From positions 43,832,130 to 43,896,129 of the forward strand of contig JACMZG010001908.1 in assembly GCA_018340805.1 (NCBI GenBank): a stretch of DNA of 64,000 bases, read 5' to 3'. A model generated the notes under the pieces. That model had not been told where the DNA came from, made no database searches, and saw only the letters and a list, made by a program, of their open reading frames with translations. The translations under genes were made by a program, and so were the position numbers. Each line of letters begins with the position of its first letter. Position 1 is the first letter of the stretch. The DNA comes from Microvelia longipes. Lineage: Eukaryota > Arthropoda > Insecta > Hemiptera > Veliidae. Shown in pieces: positions 46,446 to 55,674 of this stretch.

Positions 46446-46448
<3 letters not shown>
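43724..46448. mobile_element. Element J: inverted arrays of ~330-bp units in a (TA)n tract
   Basis: The outer ends are inverted: CAGGTGGAACATTTCAGATG on the left, CATCTGAAATGTTCCACCCTG on the right. The left arm has four direct units starting near 43741, 44071, 44403 and 44736, each with CACCCCCTGCTAAAATGG, CCACCCCTAGGTAAT, GGTAACTATTTGGCAAATAT and GGAGCATACCATGATATGAA. The right arm has two inverted units (about 45790-46105 and 46115-46435). The middle is a G-rich minisatellite and about 300 bp of unique sequence. No coding gene. The layout is that of a foldback element. Its terminus resembles that of element I. Confidence 0.88.
45030..45485. repeat. G-rich minisatellite in the core of J
   Basis: About six units of roughly 70-90 bp, with GATTTGGGGGGGGG, AGTAGATAGATGTGATATTT and GAGATAGATTAGATAG. 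Runs of 6-10 G recur at near-regular spacing. Confidence 0.85.
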
Positions 46449-46499
<51 letters not shown>

Positions 46500-46635
46500 G
46501 TGCTGATAAACCTGTTCGTACGTACAGACACCATAAGTTTTCGATTTTTGCGACCGTGGTTATCGAACAAGTTTTCGATAAGTGGTTATTTGATTTTGAT
46601 GAAAAGTAGGCCGTAAAGTTGCATTTAACAGTTAT

Positions 46636-46957
46636 TTATGCACCAAGGGAGTAAAACTTTATGTGTTTAACTCCCGAGGCAAAGCCGATGGAGGTAAGTG
46701 CGAGGGGAAAAATTGCATTTTACTCCCAAGGTGCATAGAAGATTATCTCCAGACGTTGATTTTATTTAATACGTTTTGTTGTATTTTTTTCTAATTTTTT
46801 CGGTACCCCCCCCCCCCCCCCCCGACCCAAACTTTTTACTTTTTACTCCCAAGGGAGTGAAAAGTAACTTTTTCTCCCTTGGGAGTGAAAAGTGCTTCTT
46901 TACTCCCTAAAAACTCAATAAACTTTACATTATACACCGTCTGGAGATAAAATAATA
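46636..46957. repeat. Small inverted-repeat cluster
   Basis: TGCACCAAGGGAGTAAAAC / TTTTACTCCCAAGGTGCAT and ATCTCCAGACGTTGA / CACCGTCTGGAGAT are inverted pairs. TACTCCCAAGGGAGTGAAAA recurs. It includes a C run (46807-46823). Probably a MITE of unknown type. Confidence 0.5.
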
Positions 46958-48358
46958 TAATTGTGCATTACTTAACTGTTAATTCACAACGCACTTAATT
47001 GCTACAATATTGCGAATTTAAGCCAAATTGTGTGTATCACATGAGGGTACCCATATGCAATTTGCAATGTTATTTTTAACATTACACAATATGTAGTATG
47101 GACAAATCTACACACAACATTGTGCTTTGACCGCATTAAACACCAATGGTAAAATTTAGCTCTACTGAGATACATTCCATACGCATGTTTCAGTTGACTT
47201 ATTTCACTTTTTATATTGTTTTCTTAAACTGTATCTAACTTTTTAAGTTTTTAAAGGTGTCAGATGCCACGGCTCAACGATCATATACTATGCGACCTCT
47301 AACTTCCTTAAAAACCACCTTGACTGCTTTCACTGCCGGCTTGATATCAGACATTTTCCTATATCGTGTTGTCTTTGTACTTTCTAATTATTTATCTTTT
47401 TGTTTTTCTTTTGATTATAAAAAAGTAGATTTCGGTTACGGTTTTGTTAAAAGCAATTAGGCAGATAACATGTAGAGGAGGTTATATATTATAACCTAGT
47501 TATTTTAAATCTTTTATATATTTATATTACCTAGATTTAAAAATTACTTTAATTAATACTCTTCCTCCAAAACGAGTTATGTGTGTATTAAATAAAAGAT
47601 TTTATTAAATCTTAATAAAATGTAAAGTTCCGAATAGAACTTGAAATTTAAAATGAAATCCTAATTAAAATAAGCGAAATATATTTCCTCCACTCACCCC
47701 TCCACCTTTATTAATTGAACTACCTCATAAGCGTAAAATTTGATAATACTTCGTTAAAAATTATTGAGGTTGATGATAAATGCGGTTGTTGAAAGGCTAG
47801 TGTGGTCTGTCACAGCAAATATTTAAAATAATATGGCTCAATGCTATTAGAGACATAATTGCTATGTCTATGTCTACTTCTTATGTTTTCCGTAAAGCAA
47901 GCGTTAATATCTAATAATAATCCGTTTAAGCGTTAATATCTAAGGTATAATTAAATGGAATCCAAATATCACAGCAATTTTCGTAATCCACTAATTATTG
48001 AGGTGTAAAATACTCTAATAAAAGTAAACAACATTTGTCTTCCACAATGATATAATTTAATAAACATAGCTAGATTTCTACCTTCACGATCATCATCAGT
48101 GCCAGTGAGATGAGCTTAATTTTTTTGGTCGATTTATTAGGCCACGGCTTATAGCACCCTATAGAGTTGTCTGAGGTAGTCTAGAGTCTCACGATAACTT
48201 TAAAATGCTTACTTGTTTAGAGACATAATACTTGGTACAAAAACCAGTCGAATTAAGTTATAGAACCCTTTTGCTTATGAAATATTAATAACCCACAACA
48301 ATTAAAGCAAAAATTAAAAAAAGAATCACTTAAATTGAAAACAAGCTAAAACTTAATA
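46958..48358. other. AT-rich stretch with no confirmed gene
   Basis: On the minus strand at about 47272-47350 there is a GC-richer frame MSDIKPAVKAVKVVFKEVRG followed by RIVYDR and stop. Too short to call. The rest is featureless. Confidence 0.3.
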
Positions 48359-48360
48359 TA

Positions 48361-48631
48361 CAAGGTGTGTACAAATATTATCGCGAGTTTTGAATTTTCG
48401 CGGATTACGTATATTCGAATTTATATCTTTTTGTGGCTTTACGTTGGTACTCATGTCTCTTACTTATGCCGACAAGCTCGGCCATTTTGAATATTCACTT
48501 AATTATTGACAGCTGCTTTGCTTGCACGTGTTTTGGATCGTCTTCGATTTTTAATTTTTTATTTCTAAATCACGTAAATACGTAATTTTTGAAAAAACAC
48601 AAAATTCCCGATATTTTTTGAACACACCTTG
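48361..48631. mobile_element. Mariner-like MITE H
   Basis: 271 bp, TA on both sides (48359-48360 and 48632-48633). Inverted ends CAAGGTGTGTACAAA / TTTGAACACACCTTG. TA duplication and end sequence fit IS630/Tc1/mariner. Confidence 0.85.
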
Positions 48632-49299
48632 TACATATTAACATATAAGACAATTAAAACGACGAAGTCAAATTAATATTATCAGCAATAGTTTTATCGT
48701 TTGACCTGTGAAACTTCATGTAAAAAAATTACGGTTTTCGACTAATGGGTTTAAAAGTTTTTCTAATATTGTACCAATATTCCACTTAAAAAACTCGTAA
48801 TATGACAAACTAATAGAAGACAACGGCAGTGTCTTCTGCCAGGAGACCGCAGGCCTGTTGTTCTCATATGTAATAACTAGACATTTCTTATTGAATTTTA
48901 ATCCTGCACCATTTAAGCTGTTTTGTAATCAAAAATAGACATTTGAAAAACAATATTATTTCAAATGTTGCGATAAACAAGTAGTTAATTAATCTGTTTT
49001 TATGTCCACTTCTTCATCATGGACTTAAAAAATAATCAAGTTTAAGTTCTGCACTCTTAAGCCCAGTTACTTCCTGTTGAATACGTATCGCGGAAAAAAT
49101 AACAGGAATATCTGAATATTAATGTTATTGTGGTTGAAGTGACTTAACATAAAGCGGAAGATTATTATTATAATTAATAATTCTTAATTAAAAAGTATTA
49201 AAATATTTTCCCATAGTGAAATGTATTCTATATAGAATGAGAGTGGTTCCTATTGTATTCATAGAGATGTCAGTTAGAGAATCAGTTATCCATATTGTT

Positions 49300-49557
49300 C
49301 ACTTACCTTATCCTCTCCAAAGCAATGGTAAGACTCATACTATATATTTACCATTAAAATACGTAGGAAGCCTATTCTATCCTTACAATTTCAAGGAATA
49401 AGGGCTTTATCCTGTCCTCATCAAAGGATTGGTAAGGACCCTATCCTATATTCACCAATACAGAAGGTAGGAAGCCTATTCTATCCTTACAATTTCAAGG
49501 AATAAGGACTTTATCCTGTCCTCACCAAAGGATTGGTAAGAACCCTATCCTATATTA
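49300..49557. repeat. 104-bp tandem repeat, 2 clean copies plus one worn
   Basis: Unit with GTAGGAAGCCTATTCTATCC, TTACAATTTCAAGGAATAAG and TCCTGTCCTCATCAAAGGAT. Copies start near 49361 and 49465. Confidence 0.85.
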
Positions 49558-49681
49558 CTTATCTCAATCCCAAACAAATTCAATCAAGTTGAACAATCCC
49601 AATTGGAAACAAATCCCAATCAAGTTGAATCTGGCACAAGTGTAACTTTTTTTCGTGATAAAAAAGTAGACTTAGATTAAT

Positions 49682-49868
49682 TTTAATACGACAAGTATAT
49701 CTACAGTTTTTGTTCGATCTTTAAAACTAAGCAGCATCGAGCAAGATCAGTGCCTGGATGGGTGACAACAGGATATGAATCAGGTGTTTTTATGGCGTTT
49801 AACAATATAAATTTGGCGCATCCGATGTGATTAGGAAAAGTTCCGAGGACCCCGTACTCGATTTTTAA
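49682..49868 (+). mobile_element. Family D 5S-rRNA-like repeat, copy D6 (short)
   Basis: AAACTAAGCAGCATCGAGCA, GATCAGTGCCTGGATGGGTG, ending AAGTTCCGAGGACCCCGTAC. It has the best-preserved 5S-like core of the set, with an internal deletion downstream. Confidence 0.8.
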
Positions 49869-50116
49869 GTTCGTGCGTTATTGTCAGATTTGTAACCGGC
49901 ATGTAATAAATATTTATCTGAAACTTTCAAAGGAAATACGCATGCTTTACTCTATTCTATGCTTATCGATCTAAATCAGCAAAGTCATCAGGACTTTGTA
50001 GCTTCGAAAATTATCATCCGCACCACATCTTAAACGTAATTTTCTTTTATAATAATATTTAATTTAATTAATTAATTTAATTGCGGTCGAAACAACTATC
50101 TTCGTCAATATAGTTC

Positions 50117-50149
50117 TTTGATATATATATATATAATATATATATATAT

Positions 50150-50180
<31 letters not shown>

Positions 50181-50207
50181 ATATATATATTATATATATA
50201 TATATAA
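50117..50207. repeat. (TA)n tract
   Basis: TA repeats directly left of the large palindrome. Confidence 0.95.
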
Positions 50208-50208
50208 T

Positions 50209-50352
50209 GTTATTTATTTATATACTCGATTCTTTATCTTTTTAACAAGTTTTTAAATACTTTGATTATTCGGCTGATAATCTTGTGAGAAAAATGTTGT
50301 TAATTCTTTGATTTAAACGGTTTTTAGATTTATATAATACGTCATCACATTA

Positions 50353-50390
<38 letters not shown>

Positions 50391-50528
50391 GTGATGACGT
50401 ATTATAAAATCTAAAAACCGTTTAAATCAAAGAATTAACAACGTTTTTCTCACAAGATTATCAGCCGGATAATCAAAGTATTAAGAAACTTGTTAAAAAG
50501 ATAAGAATCGAGTATATAAATAAATAAC
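50209..50528. repeat. 320-bp near-perfect palindrome with (TA)n core
   Basis: Arms of about 140 bp, roughly 95% identical by eye: GTTATTTATTTATATACTCG at both outer ends, through TTGTGAGAAAAA and AAACGGTTTTTAGATTT, to ACGTCATCACA, around a (TA)n centre (50351-50389). High arm identity points to a young foldback insertion or recent arm conversion. Confidence 0.93.
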
Positions 50529-50949
50529 AATTATATAGCTTTTAGTGCAACTTTGTTTTTTAATTGTTGACTTTAGTATCTAAGAGTTGCGCGGACAATC
50601 TGACAAGACGCATTTTGGTGATGATATTACTGGAATTATATTTGGTTAGCTAAAAAGAACATAGTTTGATATAATGATGAATGCGAAATTCAGAGAAATA
50701 ACCGGTATTTTCCAAAAACCTCACCACTTCACCAAAATGATTTGGTAATTTTAAAGTCCAAGGTTGAGTAGAAAAGATGTCATAAAATAAAACGTATAGT
50801 AATACCTAATTAATTTACTTTGTTAAAATATTTTATATACTACAAAAAGCATTATAATTTTTAAAATAAAACTTTTATTATTTTTTTTAAGTTTAAACCC
50901 GTAGGGTCATATTAGCGTTACGTTTTTTCCTCACTGAACTAAACCACCC

Positions 50950-51660
50950 CAGAGTTTTTACACAACAAATCATCTAGGAAGCACACCCTCCGTACATGGC
51001 GGCACATATGACTAGTCCACAGTGTGCCCAGTTCATCTAGCCCACCCAGACTCCATCTAAACTTACCGCTCGGGCTAGCACTAACTACTAGTTCACAGTG
51101 TGCTTAATTCATCTAGCCTTACTAGCTCTTCTGATCACATTAGTCTCACTTGGCCCAACAGAACACTCTAGAATCTCCGACGTCAGTGTGCAAAAAACTC
51201 ATTCTTTAGCCCTGACCTGAAAGCCTAAGTTCTGCAGTTCTACAGAAGATGTCTGTCTTCAAGAACCGAGCACTTTGTTCCTAGTCACAACGTTATTCGT
51301 GTCACCGCCTTCAATTTCACTGACTAAATTTTCGGACACCCGAAGAAAGCTCAGTATAGCATCTTTCCGACCTTCAAGGTTCAAGCCCGCAAGAACCTTG
51401 ACTTTTCGTGAGCTAGTAACAACGGAAACGTGGATCCAGATTTGTCTCGGACGAAACAGGATCCAAACCCCGCATTTGTGTATTAGCAGCCAAGGAAACC
51501 ACGTAAAACCCTGGCTGAGTTGGCCAGCCTTGAATTCAAGACTTCCCGAGTGTACGGTACAAGGGATACCCTCATATTAAGGTCCTCCCTCGGCTGGTTT
51601 TGAACCCTTGAACTCCAGATAGAAATGCGAACGCTCTTCCAATGAGCTACCGGACACGGT
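50950..51660 (-). mobile_element. tRNA-derived SINE-like element, GC-rich
   Basis: The minus strand starts CCGTGTCCGGTAGCTCATTG, then GAAGAGCGTTCGC, with a good B box (GGGTTCAAAACC). The body includes CCAGCCGAGGGAGGACC, TGTACCGTACACTCGGGAAG and CAGGGTTTTACGTGGTTTCC, long and GC-rich. The left boundary is approximate. It is not a tRNA gene because the anticodon arm and acceptor stem do not fold. The 101-codon plus-strand frame over it is a shadow. Confidence 0.65.
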
Positions 51661-53282
51661 AACTTTTTTTATTAATATACTTTGTCTAGTATCACTAACA
51701 AATTCAAATAATCAGACACGTTTTGGGAAGTATCCCACCATCCGTATATATAAATGTATCATTGTTTGTGTTTTATTTATTAAATAAAATGTACAATTAA
51801 CACAAAATCTTGGTCAAAACAACAAACTGTGTTAAAACAGTTTTTGGATAAAAGAAGAACTCTTCGTATAGTTCTTTGTATTCTTAAATATTTGTAGTAA
51901 AAAAAAACATTGCCATCATAAAGTATTTTGACAATAGAATACATATTTGCAAAAATTGTCATTTATTCTTACTTTTTTCAAATTTTCAAAGACATCTTAT
52001 AAAGAGGAAGGATAACTTTATAGCAGTACAATTATTTATTTTTACATTCTTGTTTCTATCGCTCAATTTGGACAAAAGAAACTATTATATCACCATTACC
52101 ATTAAAAATAAAGCCTTCAACCTTGAAAAAATCACGACTTATCATTAACACTTTGTTCTGTCGAAAACACGCAAATAAAAATAAAATTTATTACAAAGTT
52201 GTGGAAAGAATACAAAATAAAACTCTAGCTCTAAGTTATGAAAGAATATTTTGTCCTCAAAAACGATTATTTCGTGAGGTATTTGACAAATGATTTTTTA
52301 AAATGTTTCTAATTTTATTAAAATTTATTACATTTTTGTACCAGAATTTTCAAAATCAGTAAAAAGTAAATTATGAAATACGGTAAGGTTGTTAACTTTT
52401 AAGGTATTCAATGTTGAATATTAATTTATGTTTTCTTGTATGTACAAGACAACATAAAGATTCATTTCCTTACCATAAATATGTGTATAGTATATGGAAC
52501 ATAATTATGAGCAAGTTTTAATCTAAACTTTGCTCTATTTCTCAACAGGGCTATAAGCAGAAGTAAAGAAGAATTTCTGGGGAAAATTGATTTTTATCTC
52601 GTGATAGAGAGCTTTATCAAATTTAAGATAATGTGACATAATTAGGGTAATTATTTTGTAAAAAAAAATAGAATTATGAAATTTAGCTGTGGCAAGATGA
52701 CCAAAAAAGGGATTAATAAATATATGGCAGAATGCCATGTAAGAACGACTTTGCTAATACATGGCATAACGGCATGCATGTAAGAACAAAATTACACAGA
52801 ATATCTATATTAAAATTAACGTATATGGTTGTTCGGATGACGGATGTGGAAAGAGGAGTGGTAAGGGTTGAATCCCACTCCCACTAGGGTTGCTCTTAAT
52901 ATTAAGTGTCCACGTTTCAGCATATAAAGATCCCCAGCTGCTACTAACCTCGGAGTAAAAAGGGCACTTTTCCAAAAGATTGAAGAAAAATTAAAATTAT
53001 CTCTCTACAATTGCATAAAAACTAACTACATTTTACGCAAGTAACGGACCTTGACATTTGCTGTGCGTAGTACATACCATGCCCCCCCCCCAGCTGAGCA
53101 GGGTTGTTGCAAAAACTACATAAAAACTATGGTTCAGGCAAGGAGAAGCATTTTTTTAATTAACTTTCTAAAATACATACACACACATATATATGTATAA
53201 ACTGAAAATATTTTTCAGTTCAACTTTTCCCGACTTCCCCCGACAGGTAAATGGTTTTATTGCAGTGTATTAAAGATTAGAA
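51661..53282. other. AT-rich stretch with no gene seen
   Basis: Nothing recognised. A GC-richer patch at 52845-52960 has no known motif. Confidence 0.4.
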
Positions 53283-53475
53283 TAGATAAGAAATGGCACC
53301 AAAATGGTTTAGCATTACAGACGTTATTCGCACCTTAACTGCAAAATGGTGTAGCTCTACAAACGTTTTTCGCACCTTAACTGCAAAATGGTTTAGCTCT
53401 ACAAACGTTATTCGGACCTTAATTGCAAAATGGTTTAGCCCTACAGACGTTATTCGCAGCTTAACTGGAAAAAAG
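53283..53475 (+). repeat. 42-bp minisatellite, about 4.5 copies, in an open frame
   Basis: Unit GCAAAATGGTTTAGCTCTAC, AAACGTTATTCGCACCTTAA, CT. It encodes repeats of AKWFSSTNVIRTLT in a 72-codon frame (53293-53511) because 42 is a multiple of 3. More likely a minisatellite than a gene. Confidence 0.85.
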
Positions 53476-53849
53476 ATTTCAGTACCAACGCATCAGGTGC
53501 CTCTAGAATAGTCTTGGTTATGGTATTCTGTTGTGGGTATTCTTTATGAGTTTACAGTTTCATTATATTTTTTATGGTATACTAAAATATAAATAATTGT
53601 AAACGTGACTTATTAGCATAGGTATGACCAATGGTCATACGGGAAAAACCACCTTTTTTAAATTTAAAATATATAATCCCTCCTCTATACTAAAAGGAGG
53701 ATATTTCAAAATAATGCGCTGACTCATTTTAAAAATTAGCATAAAATGAGCTTCGTATATGTGTTATAAATGTTGCGCAGAACTAATTACGCAAGAGCGA
53801 GTACAATTTTGAATAACCTATGGTACAAAATTCGCATTTCCGTTAAAAC

Positions 53850-54090
53850 GAGTGGCCTTCAGCCTCTTGGCCGGTCCGCGGCGTCAGCGCTGGGGGCTGC
53901 TTCGCGGCCCCCACCCCTCACTGTGGTCACATCGCGGCCTTATGGTTGTTGGCCTCTATCAGTTAGTCATGATACTAGTGTATACTACCACATAATCGAA
54001 TTTTCAAATGTATTAGCCACAAAACGTGATTTGTTTACATTATGTCATATATGTCAATCAATAAAACCGGAACCAATACTAATAATAATA
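53850..54090 (+). repeat. Dispersed repeat family E, copy E3
   Basis: GC-rich head (GGCCTTCAGCCTCTTGGCCG, CTTCGCGGCCCCC), then GTGATTTGTTTACATTATGT, CATATATGTCAATCAATAAA and ACC. The head has the same GGCCTTC start as E1. Confidence 0.65.
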
Positions 54091-54302
54091 TGTAACATAG
54101 TACTTTTGTTAAACATACAAACAAGTACATGAGGTAAAATATTATAGCCCGATCTCAACATTTTTACGCGATTTGTGATTTGTTTGAAATGTTTGTGGGG
54201 TCATTATTATGGATTAATGACGTTATATGTTTTATAAACAATAGGATCCGGGACATTAACAAGGTTAATTTTCGTATTAAGTTTCGTTTCGATCCGAGGA
54301 AG

Positions 54303-54350
54303 CGTTCGAAGGTTATCGTGTCCCATAGGAACACTAATCTCGAATATGCG

Positions 54351-54386
<36 letters not shown>

Positions 54387-54389
54387 TAT

Positions 54390-54454
<65 letters not shown>

Positions 54455-54527
54455 AATGTATATGTATATGTACGAAATTTTTGTTCCTAGACATTTCAAT
54501 GGGACACGCCAACCTTCGAAATCAGCC
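54303..54527. repeat. Palindrome around a (TACA)n(TA)n core
   Basis: The outer arms CGTTCGAAGGTTATCGTGTC and GACACGCCAACCTTCGAA are inverted, with GGAAC / GTTCC further in. The centre is CATA and TA repeats (54352-54451). Confidence 0.75.
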
Positions 54528-54544
54528 TTCTTAATGTCCTGATA

Positions 54545-54962
54545 ATCCAAATAATCCGTTTCATCTCATTATCAGCATTAGTTTAATTTTTATATAATGA
54601 CTCGTATACGTTTTTTTTAATGTTAAAAATCGATAAATAATCCAATTAAGTAGAAATTTGGAATGAGTGTATCCTTTTACGTAATTAATAAGTTAACTAA
54701 AGTCCGTTTCAATGTGTCAAGTTTATCTACGGTTTTTTTGGATCATAAAATTTAAGCAGCATTAAGAGAGGTCAGTACTTAGATGGGTGACCACTGAGAA
54801 TAAAACGAATGTATTTACTCTCAAAGGACGAGCGAAGCAAGTCCGAAGACGTGTTGGAGTATACATTTGATGATTTTTATATTCTAAGGACGAACGAAGC
54901 GAGTCTAAATTAGAGAGAATAGTGGCGAGGAAAAGTTCCGAGGTACCAGTACCCGAATTTAT
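54545..54962 (+). mobile_element. Family D 5S-rRNA-like repeat, copy D7
   Basis: 5S-like part 54748-54805 (AATTTAAGCAGCATTAAGAG, AGGTCAGTACTTAGATGGGT, GACC), then two GACGAGCGAAGC-type blocks and the end AAGTTCCGAGGTACCAGTAC. Confidence 0.78.
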
Positions 54963-55048
54963 TCTGCAGAAATCTAACTTATTAGCGACTTTTTGTTACC
55001 TTTTCGTTTTCGTCTTCCTTTCATCAGAAACTATCAGGTTGCTTTAAC

Positions 55049-55666
55049 CATAGAGATATATACTAGAGGGGGCATAGTCTATCTCAATACATTGAAAGGC
55101 CTGAAACATCTTTTTGGGACTCTCAGGGGCTCTGTGTAATCTCATTGAAACCTCCTTCAAGAATGAGTTAAGGTTATAAAAAATTAATTAATTTTGGCTT
55201 CCCGCACATTGTTTGTGTTTTGAATTGTATTTTTAACACTCTCCTATATAAGTTATTGTAATTTTGTACTGATAATTTGATTGTATTTATAATCGAAGGT
55301 GGTCAGGTTACTTTTTTGATGTATCACAATTTAACCTATGGGGCCATAGAGATATATTACTAGAGGGGCCTTATAGTTTAAATTGTGAAAAATCGAAAAA
55401 GTAACCTGACCACCTTCAGTAACCTGACAGTACCAAATTACAATAACTTATATAGAAGAACGTTAAAAACACAAAAATGTGCTGGAAGCCGAAATCAATT
55501 GGTTTTTTATAACCTTATCTCATTCTTGAAGGAGGTTTCAATGAGGTTACACAGAGCCCCTGAGAGCCCCAATCAGGTGTTTCAGGCCTCTCAATGTATT
55601 GAGATAGGCTATGTCCCCTCTATATATCTCCATGTATTGGTCCCCTCTAGTAATGATATCTCCCTG
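55049..55666 (+). mobile_element. Family A MITE, copy A4, interrupted by A5
   Basis: Starts CATAGAGATATATACTAGAG and ends CCCCTCTAGTAATGATATCT with CCCTG. Perfect 8-bp duplication GCTTTAAC (55041-55048 and 55667-55674). The sequence breaks at 55344 and resumes at 55634 after A5. Confidence 0.92.
55345..55633 (-). mobile_element. Family A MITE, copy A5, inverted inside A4
   Basis: A complete inverted copy (starts CATAGAGATATATTACTAGA, ends CCCTCTATATATCTCCATG). Flanks TATGGGGC / TATTGGTC agree at 6 of 8 positions. Confidence 0.88.
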
Positions 55667-55674
55667 GCTTTAAC

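Noticed and set aside
49682..49868. 5S rRNA gene
   Set aside because: Only the internal promoter part matches. The 5S 5' and 3' ends are missing and the flanks are those of repeat family D.
51590..51660. tRNA gene on the minus strand
   Set aside because: A and B boxes are present, but I could not form an acceptor stem or a proper anticodon arm. The continuing GC-rich body indicates a SINE.
53770..54132. 120-codon plus-strand frame
   Set aside because: It spans the GC-rich head and AT-rich tail of repeat E3 and has no domain.
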